Part shown: one piece after another, positions 1-4,657 of the stretch
Layout of the letters: every line of letters begins with the position of its first letter
How positions within the stretch are numbered: the first letter of the stretch is position 1
Assembly (NCBI GenBank): GCA_943323705.2
Contig: CALPIT020000105.1
Span: forward strand, 1 to 8,490
DNA: 8,490 bases
Direction: 5' to 3'
Source of the DNA: Streptomyces griseus
Lineage (GTDB): Bacteria > Bacteroidota > Bacteroidia > Chitinophagales > Chitinophagaceae
Made by a program: the position numbers and the translations under genes
The notes under the pieces: generated by a model
Databases searched by the model: none
Seen by the model: the letters and a program-made list of their open reading frames with translations, nothing else
Told to the model about the DNA's origin: nothing

Positions 1-1083
1 CCCTCCTTCTCACTCATCAAATACGCCTTAATAAATCCATCAATTTCTCCGTCCATAACCGGACCCACATTGCCCACTTCAAAATCTGTGCGATGGTCTT
101 TGATCATTTTATATGGATGGAATACATAAGAACGAATCTGCGATCCCCATTCGATTTTCTTTTTTGTAGCATTTTTGGTATCCAGCGCTTCCTGTCTTCT
201 GCGCATTTCCTCTTCATACAATCTGCTTTTCAGCATCGCCATAGCTTTCTCTCTGTTCTCGCCCTGAGTTCGGGCTTGTTGACATTCAATAATGATTCCG
301 CTGGGTTTGTGAGTTAACCGAACCGCTGTCTCCACTTTGTTTACGTTTTGTCCGCCACTACCGCCACTTCTGAAAAATGCCCATTCTACATCAGCAGGAT
401 TGACCGTAATTTCAATGGAATCGTCAATTAGTGGATACACATAAACGCTGGCAAATGAAGTATGTCTTCTGGCATTACTATCGAAAGGTGAAATTCTTAC
501 CAGGCGATGAACGCCACTTTCAGCTTTCAGAAAACCATAAGAAAATGGGCCATCAAATTGAAATGTACAGGTTTTGATTCCCGCACCATCGCCCCATTGC
601 CAATCAAGCTCAGAAACTGCCCAACCTTGTTTTTCACCATACATGCGGTACATACGGGCTAACATCTCTGCCCAATCCTGACTCTCTGTACCGCCGGCGC
701 CGCTATTAATTTGCAATACAGCAGGCAATGCATCCGCAGGGTCGTTAAGCGTGCTTTTAAATTCAGCCTCTTCAATTAGTTCTAGCGATTTATTAAATGC
801 CGATTTCACCTCTTCTTCAGAGGTTTCTCCTTCTTTCCAGAAATCAAACAAAATGGCAAAGTCTTCTGCTGCCATTGAAACAGCATCATACATACTTACC
901 CAATACTCATTGTTTTTGATTTCCTTTAGGATTGAAGTTGCACGCGCATTGTCATCCCAAAAACCGGGTGACAGTGAAAGTTGTTTGTCGTTTGTTATTT
1001 TAGCTTCTCTGTTATCGACGTCAAAGAAACCTCCTCAAGACCACCACACGGTCTCTCATAACCTTTAATTGTTCTATTGTCAT
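1..1083 (-). CDS. prfB: Peptide chain release factor 2 (RF2), made by +1 frameshift; 3' end cut by window edge
   Basis: RF2 ends translation in the cytoplasm at UGA and UAA codons. The short zero frame reads MTIEQLKVMRDRVVVLRRFL and then stops at TGA (1023-1021). After a +1 shift the reading frame is open to base 1, giving about 360 residues before the edge, close to the usual RF2 length, so only a few C-terminal codons should be missing. Family marks seen: INSGAGGTESQDWA in the middle region, the stop-codon-recognition tripeptide SPF (about residues 198-200, bases 483-491; RF1 would have PxT), RRHTSFAS just after it, and the catalytic GGQ at about residues 243-245 (bases 348-356) within SGGSGGQNVNKVET. 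ATG 1083 was chosen because it gives the standard short leader peptide and lies just after a promoter box. A pseudogene is unlikely, since the only in-frame stop sits exactly at the conserved shift site. Confidence 0.96.
1020..1035 (-). promoter_or_regulatory. prfB: Programmed +1 ribosomal frameshift site of prfB
   Basis: On the minus strand the sequence is AGGAGG (1035-1030), spacer TTT, slippery CTT (1026-1024), stop TGA (1023-1021), then C (1020). This matches the known RF2 autoregulation cassette: an internal Shine-Dalgarno-like block three bases before CTT, and a weak UGA-C stop context. When RF2 is scarce, the ribosome pauses at UGA, the Leu-tRNA slips by one base and decoding continues with GAC (Asp). 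When RF2 is plentiful, a 20-residue peptide is released. The frame upstream ends here and the frame downstream continues as RF2, which is direct support. Confidence 0.96.
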
Positions 1084-1087
1084 GGCG

Positions 1088-1095
1088 CAAAGGTA
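1088..1095 (-). promoter_or_regulatory. Candidate prfB promoter, -7 box TACCTTTG
   Basis: TACCTTTG on the minus strand is a perfect match to the Bacteroidota -7 consensus TAnnTTTG. It ends only four bases before the prfB ATG, so transcription would begin at or within a few bases of the start codon, giving a leaderless or nearly leaderless message. No good TTTG -33 box is seen at the expected distance; the closest is an ATTT about 19 bases upstream. The match and position are seen; the promoter role is inferred. Confidence 0.55.
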
Positions 1096-1238
1096 AGTGA
1101 TATGCTTTTTTATTAAATCTCAATGGGTAAAATATTTTCAAACTGTATTATGCTAAAACAAGTTGACAAGTTTTGAAAAGGTCTCGGTTGCCTATGGGAA
1201 TCGGGATTTTTTTTTGTAAAAATATGATTGGTGTTTTC

Positions 1239-1274
1239 ATATTGCGATATTGCAATATTGCAATATCGCAATAT
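1239..1274. repeat. Perfect 36-bp palindrome made of 8-bp units
   Basis: Bases 1239-1274 equal their own reverse complement at all 36 positions, with the centre between 1256 and 1257 and no loop. The same stretch reads as four and a half copies of an 8-bp unit of type ATATTGCA. The first unit ends in G and the fourth is ATATCGCA, so the two deviations are mirror images and keep the symmetry perfect. Symmetry stops at once outside (1238 C against 1275 T). It lies 156 bp upstream of the prfB start. Possible roles are a multi-dyad operator, a cruciform or hairpin, or a product of slippage. It has no U-tract typical of a terminator. Confidence 0.9.
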
Positions 1275-1357
1275 TACGTCCACAGACTCGACATAGCCAA
1301 ATTTTAAAACTAATATTTCTTCAGTACCACTTAACTTTCTTTCAAAAAAGCATAATC

Positions 1358-1392
1358 AAAAAAAACTCCCGATTTGAAACAGGAGTTTTTTT
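1358..1392 (-). terminator. Rho-independent terminator of the usp gene, possibly bidirectional
   Basis: The arms ACTCC (1365-1369) and GGAGT (1382-1386) pair, and the stem is extended by the A-run at 1359-1364 against the T-run at 1387-1392, giving an 11-bp stem with a 12-base loop. Read on the minus strand the hairpin starts 11 bases after the usp stop codon and ends in a run of T. The A and T runs on both sides mean it could also stop plus-strand transcripts. It separates usp transcription from prfB. Confidence 0.85.
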
Positions 1393-1403
1393 ATTGTGGC
1401 AAA

Positions 1404-2270
1404 TCAAGAGAACTGTTTTTGAAGCTTTTGTTGATTTTCTTTTGGCAGCAGTGTTTTTTCAGGCAGAATGAGCAAGGGGACATGGGTATGAAATATCAGT
1501 TGTCTTGTTTCGCTTTTTATAAAAATTCGTTCCATGATGGAATGGTGGTGAGGTACAACGGCTATTATATCTATATTATTATCCAGTGAGAAATCCTGTA
1601 ATGCATTAGTGACATCTTCGTTTCTCGGGAATTTATATTCAATTTCCAATGGTTTCAATAAATTAAATAATCGATGCGAACGGTGCGATAGCTCTTCAAC
1701 TATGCTTGTATTTGTTTTCAGAACTTTAATAATATAGACTTTGGATTTATAAACAAGTCCAATATCTTTTATCCATTCAAATGAATGCAAATCAGTTTGT
1801 ATATCCATTTCGGTAGCAATCGCTATTCTTTCTATAGATTTAAATGTTGCGGCTTCGGGTACGACTATCATGGGCTGTTTTGACTTGCGAGCCAATCCGC
1901 TGACTGTACTTCCAAAAGTTCGTTTTACCACTCCTCCTTCCCCTTTCATACCTATTACGATCAAACAATTTTCATATCGTATGGCTTGTTTAATAATTGA
2001 ATCAGTGGCCGGACCTTCTTCCGCAATGATTTCTATGGGCTGAACTGTACTTTTTCTCAAACTCATGACTTCTTCCAAAAGATATTCTTCGGCAGTTTTT
2101 CGAACTTCCTCGGGGCTTACTATTACATAAGATTCAGGAATAGACAACGGAATTGTGTAAGCATGAAACAAAACAATTTTTGCGCCTAAAGCACTTGCCA
2201 ATTCTACCCCATATTTGGAAGCATTATGTGATGCTGATGAAAAATCAGTTACGATAAAAATGGTTTTCAT
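1404..2270 (-). CDS. Tandem-domain universal stress protein (UspA family)
   Basis: A cytoplasmic stress protein of 288 residues, about twice one Usp domain. Domain 1 (about 1-139) begins MKTIFIVTDFS, with the nucleotide-binding Asp at residue 9. It contains the ATP-binding pattern G-2x-G-9x-G-S (G107, G110, G120, S121) followed by ARKSKQPMIVVP, so it probably binds ATP. Domain 2 (about 145-271) keeps the fold outline, ending in THVPLLILPE, but lacks the glycine pattern and has HHHSIMERIF instead, so it is probably a non-binding partner domain. A 17-residue polar tail rich in K and Q follows. It is divergent from the flavin protein at 2417-2902 and has its own promoter candidate and a strong terminator. 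Usp proteins of this layout are common in Bacteroidota and are linked to starvation, oxygen or redox stress. The exact partner or process is not visible from sequence. Confidence 0.9.
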   Translation of the reverse strand: MKTIFIVTDFSSASHNASKYGVELASALGAKIVLFHAYTIPLSIPESYVIVSPEEVRKTAEEYLLEEVMSLRKSTVQPIEIIAEEGPATDSIIKQAIRYENCLIVIGMKGEGGVVKRTFGSTVSGLARKSKQPMIVVPEAATFKSIERIAIATEMDIQTDLHSFEWIKDIGLVYKSKVYIIKVLKTNTSIVEELSHRSHRLFNLLKPLEIEYKFPRNEDVTNALQDFSLDNNIDIIAVVPHHHSIMERIFIKSETRQLIFHTHVPLLILPEKTLLPKENQQKLQKQFS

Positions 2271-2287
2271 GACAATTTTAATTTTTA

Positions 2288-2316
2288 TAAAAGTAGAATT
2301 GGGTAATGCTTTTCAA
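2288..2316 (-). promoter_or_regulatory. Candidate promoter of the universal stress protein gene
   Basis: On the minus strand, TTG (2316-2314) is followed after 18 bases by TACTTTTA (2295-2288), a 7 of 8 match to the TAnnTTTG -7 consensus. The box lies 17 bases before the ATG at 2270, leaving a short leader. The upstream box overlaps the first codons of the longest possible frame of the divergent gene (ATG 2306), one reason to prefer a later start for that gene. Confidence 0.4.
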
Positions 2317-2377
2317 CATGACGAATAACAAGGATACTTATGATTTTTCTCATCAATCAAAACAAGTAAAAACATCT

Positions 2378-2408
2378 TTTGCAATTATTCAAATGGGTAT
2401 TTTGTTTG
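2378..2408 (+). promoter_or_regulatory. Candidate promoter of the PNPOx-fold flavin protein gene
   Basis: TTTG (2378-2381) is followed after 16 bases by TATTTTG (2398-2404) and a further TTTG ending at 2408. The -7 box is one base shorter than the TAnnTTTG consensus, so the match is approximate. It would place the transcript start just before the ATG at 2417, again with a very short leader. The call is weak and depends on the choice of the later start codon. Confidence 0.3.
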
Positions 2409-2416
2409 AAAAAAAT

Positions 2417-2902
2417 ATGCATAAAGAATTAACGAAATCAGAAATTACAGGTATTCTTCAAAGTCAGAATATTGGCAGATTGGGATGTTCAGACGACAAA
2501 CATCCCTATGTAATTCCAATAACTTATTATTTTGATGGCAAGCAGATTTATTGTCAATCAGAGGAAGGAAAAAAAATTAAGATCATGCGGAAAAATCCAA
2601 ATGTTTGTTTGCAAATTGATATTGTAAATAGCATGAGGAGTTATAAGAGTATTATCATTTATGGAAAATTTGAAGAGTTAACAAATGAAGAAGCTCTTGA
2701 AGCATCGAAACTCTTGGAAGAAAATATTTTTGTCATTCTAACAAGATCAAGAATACACCAATTTGAACACCAGGAGAAAAGCGAGATAGATGATAAAGAC
2801 AGAATCAAAACCATCACTTTCAGAATTAACATTATTGAAATGACAGGCAGAAGTGAGCAGGAAGTAATTGAGAAATCTATAAATAATACCTCAGCCAAAT
2901 AA
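2417..2902 (+). CDS. PNPOx-fold flavin-binding protein (pyridoxamine 5'-phosphate oxidase / NimA-like family)
   Basis: With the start at 2417 the protein has 161 residues, the usual size of this single-domain split-barrel family. It opens with MHKELTKSEITGILQSQNIGRLGC, which fits the family start (an acidic helix and then the GRLG strand). Later family-like blocks are PYVIPITYYFDG (30-41), EGKKIKIMRKNPNVCLQID (50-68), IYGKFEEL (81-88) and FRINIIEMTGR (135-145). Such proteins bind FMN or a related cofactor and act as reductases; some are called NimA-like nitroimidazole reductases. The substrate here is unknown, and true pyridoxine biosynthesis is unlikely. The frame stays open to an upstream ATG at 2306 (198 residues), but those 37 extra residues show no family resemblance and overlap the usp promoter candidate, so I treat them as untranslated. 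Its divergence from usp suggests shared stress control. Confidence 0.82.
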   Translation: MHKELTKSEITGILQSQNIGRLGCSDDKHPYVIPITYYFDGKQIYCQSEEGKKIKIMRKNPNVCLQIDIVNSMRSYKSIIIYGKFEELTNEEALEASKLLEENIFVILTRSRIHQFEHQEKSEIDDKDRIKTITFRINIIEMTGRSEQEVIEKSINNTSAK

Positions 2903-2925
2903 AAAGCAAATCACACAATCTGTTG

Positions 2926-2933
2926 TATTTTTG
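2926..2933 (+). promoter_or_regulatory. Candidate promoter -7 box TATTTTTG before the secreted protein gene
   Basis: TATTTTTG matches TAnnTTTG at all defined positions and lies 33 bases before the ATG at 2967, inside the 64-bp gap after the flavin protein gene. No TTTG -33 box is visible at 19 to 20 bases upstream, so the call rests on the -7 match alone. If real, the secreted protein gene has its own transcript. Confidence 0.4.
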
Positions 2934-2966
2934 AAATCAAATTAATCTAATTAGTAAATACATAGT

Positions 2967-3389
2967 ATGAAAATCAAAACGCTTCTCTGCATTTTAACCA
3001 TTTCAATTTTCACGTTTACTTCTCAAGCACAACAAAATAAGAAAAAGGAAAAAAGCCTTTATTATCCTGTTGTTGTTCAGTTTCACAGTGTCTGCTGTGG
3101 TGTTCCTTCAGAAAAGCCGCTGACACAGTTTATTGGTTCCTTCAAAAAAGCCAATAAAATTCAAAAAATAACTGCCATTAAAATTTCACCAATGGGAAAA
3201 GAAGGAGAATATTACCTAGCGTTTCGACTGAAAGAAATGGACAGAAAACAAAAATTTCTTTTCAGGAATAAGTTGAAAACCATAACTGAAAAAATGAAAG
3301 ATAAGGGCAATGCAAGTGTTGAAGAAAATATGAATATTTTCAAATCGGAATTACCGGGAAATGTAAAATTCACTAATGTAGGATGGTAA
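2967..3389 (+). CDS. Small secreted protein of unknown function with a Cys-Cys motif
   Basis: I do not recognise a family for this 140-residue protein. Residues 1-21 form a clear Sec signal peptide (MKIK, a hydrophobic core, then TSQA with cleavage probably before QQNKKK), so the mature part of about 119 residues should act in the periplasm or outside. The mature protein is strongly basic. By eye it reads as strand (VVVQFHS, 35-41), loop with Cys43-Cys44 in HSVCCGVPS, helix (about 48-64), strand (ITAIKIS), strand (EYYLAFRLKE), helix (about 92-112). This order resembles a ferredoxin-like fold, and the cysteines sit in the loop where heavy-metal-associated (HMA) domains carry their CxxC. That link is inference only, since the motif here is CC. 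The start is fixed by the signal peptide. Confidence 0.75.
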   Translation: MKIKTLLCILTISIFTFTSQAQQNKKKEKSLYYPVVVQFHSVCCGVPSEKPLTQFIGSFKKANKIQKITAIKISPMGKEGEYYLAFRLKEMDRKQKFLFRNKLKTITEKMKDKGNASVEENMNIFKSELPGNVKFTNVGW

Positions 3390-3393
3390 AGCC

Positions 3394-3415
3394 CCCTCAA
3401 TCCCCCGAAGGGGGA
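3394..3415. repeat. Short GC-rich hairpin repeat, copy 1
   Basis: The block CCCTCAAT is followed by five C, a GAA loop and five G, then A. The stem T-C5 pairs with G5-A. It lies 4 bases after the stop of the secreted protein gene. The same arrangement recurs at 3572-3591 with a stem one C/G pair shorter. No T-run follows directly, so it is a poor classical terminator, although a strong hairpin right after a stop could still stabilise the 3' end. It stands out as GC-rich within A+T-rich DNA. Confidence 0.75.
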
Positions 3416-3427
3416 AGTAAAATATTA

Positions 3428-3465
3428 AATGTAAAATGTAGAATGTAAAATGTAGAATGTAAAAG
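3428..3465. repeat. Imperfect tandem repeat, 14-bp unit AATGTAAAATGTAG, about 2.7 copies
   Basis: Two exact copies lie at 3428-3441 and 3442-3455, followed by a partial copy at 3456-3465. The unit is itself made of two similar halves (AATGTAA and AATGTAG). There is no spacer between units and no palindrome in them, so it is not a CRISPR. It is probably slippage-derived non-coding sequence. Confidence 0.85.
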
Positions 3466-3507
3466 TGGTTTTTCGGAAATGAAATTATCAGTTTCTAATG
3501 AAAAAAA

Positions 3508-3570
3508 AACTCTGCGAAACCTCTTCATAGTCTATTCTCCGCGGTGAAATAATTCGTGAATTCGTGGCTA
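3508..3570. repeat. Dispersed-repeat-like block (CTCTGCG / CTCCGCGGTGAAAT / AATTCGTG modules)
   Basis: This stretch contains ACTCTGCGAAACCTC, then CTCCGCGGTGAAAT, then a perfect tandem AATTCGTG AATTCGTG (3551-3566) followed by GCTAA. From memory, modules of this wording recur between genes in many Bacteroidota genomes as degenerate dispersed repeats. Only one block is present here, so that it is dispersed is recognition, not proof. It has no coding potential that I can see. With the two hairpins and the 14-bp tandem it fills most of the 265-bp spacer at 3390-3654. Confidence 0.4.
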
Positions 3571-3571
3571 A

Positions 3572-3591
3572 CCCTCAATCCCCGAAGGGGA
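3572..3591. repeat. Short GC-rich hairpin repeat, copy 2
   Basis: The CCCTCAAT block is the same as at 3394, here followed by four C, GAA, four G and A. The stem is one C/G pair shorter than in copy 1 on both sides, so pairing is fully kept. Outer bases AAT and ATT extend the stem to about seven pairs. It lies 64 bases before the yhhQ start. Confidence 0.75.
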
Positions 3592-3654
3592 TTATACATT
3601 TTTATGTGGCAATTTCAACCTATACCTTAAATTGCATCCACATAAATCCACATC

Positions 3655-4464
3655 ATGGTTAGAAATTTTCTGAATGACCGCCCCACAAAAGTATTTATTT
3701 TCATGGCGGCGTTTTTTGTAGCGAATGCGCTTATTGCCGAATGTATTGGCGGTAAAATATTTTCACTGGAAAAACTACTCGGTATTGACCCTGTAAACTT
3801 TACTTTATTTGGTGAAACAGGTCTCTCCTTCTCTTTAACTTGTGGCGTTTTATTATGGCCTTTGGAATTCATTATGACAGATATCGTAAATGAATACTAT
3901 GGCCCAAAAGCGGTTAGAAGAATTTCATACATAGCCGTGGGCTTGATTTCATATGCTTTTTTGATGTTCTATTTGGCGATTCATACGACGCCTCCCGAAT
4001 GGTGGGTTGGCTCCAATGCAGACAAAGGAATTCCTAATATGCAAGATGCTTTCTCAGGAATTTTCGGTCAAGGTATGTGGATTATTTTTGGTAGTCTGAT
4101 GGCATTTTTAGTCAGTCAAATCATAGACGTTACGGTATTTCACAAAATCAAAAAATCTACAGGCGACAAATGGATTTGGATGAGAGCCACAGGATCTACT
4201 TTCGTTTCTCAATTTGTAGACAGCTTTATTGTATTATTCATCGCATTTAAATTAGGCAACGATTGGAGCTGGCAGAAAGTGCTGGCGATTTGCTTAATGA
4301 ATTACATGTACAAATTCACGATGGCAATTATCCTAACACCTTTGATTTATTTCATTGAAAGACGAATTGAAATCTATGTAGGGAAAGACACTGCTCATAA
4401 AATGAAAAGAGTAGCAATGGGTCAGGAAGAAGATGCGTTTATGAATATACCGACGGCGGGGTAA
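3655..4464 (+). CDS. yhhQ: Queuosine precursor transporter, YhhQ / VUT family membrane protein
   Basis: This inner-membrane protein of 269 residues belongs to the Vut_1 (DUF165) family, whose E. coli member YhhQ imports queuosine precursors (preQ0/preQ1) for tRNA modification. Hydrophobic segments lie at about 12-30, 58-75, 90-110, 140-162, 184-200 and 206-235, consistent with about six membrane helices. Family signatures: WPLEFIMTDIVNEYYGPK (68-85, with Asp76, Asn79 and Glu80), the helix pair SQIIDVTVFHKIKK (154-167), and RATGSTFVSQFVDSFIVL (177-194), which is highly typical. The C-terminus is a polar tail. The length is slightly above the E. coli protein because of the loop around 30-60 and the tail. 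ATG 3655 is a reasonable start, directly before the first charged stretch. No queuosine synthesis genes lie nearby, so the substrate is assigned by family only. Confidence 0.9.
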   Translation: MVRNFLNDRPTKVFIFMAAFFVANALIAECIGGKIFSLEKLLGIDPVNFTLFGETGLSFSLTCGVLLWPLEFIMTDIVNEYYGPKAVRRISYIAVGLISYAFLMFYLAIHTTPPEWWVGSNADKGIPNMQDAFSGIFGQGMWIIFGSLMAFLVSQIIDVTVFHKIKKSTGDKWIWMRATGSTFVSQFVDSFIVLFIAFKLGNDWSWQKVLAICLMNYMYKFTMAIILTPLIYFIERRIEIYVGKDTAHKMKRVAMGQEEDAFMNIPTAG

Positions 4465-4525
4465 ACCGCTGCGCTCGTTTAACGTTTAATGGTTTAAGCC
4501 GCTTCGCTGGTTTGATGGTTAATGA
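4465..4525. repeat. GTTTAA / CGCTTCGCTGG-type intergenic repeat block
   Basis: Right after the yhhQ stop the sequence alternates CGCTGCGCTCG, GTTTAACGTTTAATGGTTTAA, CGCTTCGCTGG (4500-4510) and TTTGATGGTTAA. The same vocabulary (CGCTTCGCTG, GGTTTAA, TTCGCTGCGA) appears after the next gene at 5462-5575. Such wording is typical of dispersed intergenic repeats in Bacteroidota. No gene is visible in it. Confidence 0.5.
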
Positions 4526-4534
4526 AAATTGGTT

Positions 4535-4609
4535 GTTCAAAATGTTCAATAAGTTCAAAAGGTTCGTTTAGTCGACCAAAACATCTTGAACTTATTGAAC
4601 ATTTTGAAC
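4535..4609. repeat. Perfect 24-bp inverted repeat with 27-base loop
   Basis: The left arm at 4535-4558 and the right arm at 4586-4609 are exact reverse complements. Each arm is also a tandem array with a 9-bp period: GTTCAAAAT, GTTCAATAA, GTTCAAAAG in the left arm and its flank, and TTGAACTTA, TTGAACATT, TTGAACCTT on the right. The period allows slipped pairing, since AAAAGGTT just inside the loop can pair with AACCTTTT just outside the right arm. It lies about 50 bp before the cyclase-family lipoprotein gene and overlaps its candidate promoter. A T-run does not follow closely, so it is not an obvious terminator of yhhQ. Confidence 0.92.
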
Positions 4610-4632
4610 CTTTTAAACAAATGTTTATTTTG
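4603..4632 (+). promoter_or_regulatory. Candidate promoter of the cyclase-family lipoprotein gene
   Basis: TTTG (4603-4606) is followed after exactly 19 bases by TATTTTG (4626-4632), one base short of the TAnnTTTG consensus. The leader to the ATG at 4658 would be about 20 bases. The TTTG box lies in the right arm of the 24-bp inverted repeat, so hairpin formation or a protein binding the arm could affect promoter use. Box match and spacing are seen; the function is inferred. Confidence 0.45.
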
Positions 4633-4657
4633 CGGCAATAATTTTTTAAACTAAGTC

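Larger units (their letters stand above)
1084..1403. other. 320-bp intergenic spacer between the usp stop and the prfB start
   Basis: Both flanking genes are on the minus strand. The spacer holds the usp terminator at its right end (about 1358-1392), a perfect palindrome in the middle (1239-1274) and the prfB promoter box at its left end (1088-1095). I see no credible gene here. A plus-strand open frame across 1250-1471 runs over the palindrome, the terminator and the usp coding sequence and has no family resemblance. The rest is A+T-rich sequence, including a T9-type run near 1207-1215, with nothing else recognised. Confidence 0.7.

Noticed and set aside
1021..1023. In-frame TGA near the start of prfB as a sign of a pseudogene
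   Set aside because: The stop lies exactly in the conserved AGGAGG-TTT-CTT-TGA-C shift context, and the +1 frame is a full RF2 without further stops.
93..1068. Plus-strand open frames at 93-317 and 751-1068
   Set aside because: They lie antisense to the well-supported prfB coding sequence and their translations resemble no family.
1250..1589. Plus-strand open frames across the palindrome, the terminator and the end of usp
   Set aside because: Composition is low-complexity, there is no family resemblance, and they overlap a terminator and a confident minus-strand gene.
2306..2416. N-terminal extension of the flavin protein from ATG 2306
   Set aside because: The 37 residues do not look like the family, would leave 35 bp for two promoters and cover the usp promoter box. 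The frame is open, so it is not fully excluded.
3394..3415. The GC-rich hairpin after the secreted protein gene as a classical terminator
   Set aside because: The stem is strong, but no T-run follows on the plus strand, and a second copy with the same flank lies 157 bp further on, so a repeat element explains it better.
3428..3465. Short repeats as a CRISPR array
   Set aside because: The 14-bp units are directly adjacent with no spacers, and no cas genes are present.
4535..4609. Inverted repeat as the terminal repeats of an insertion sequence
   Set aside because: Only 27 bases lie between the arms, there is no transposase and no target duplication was seen.
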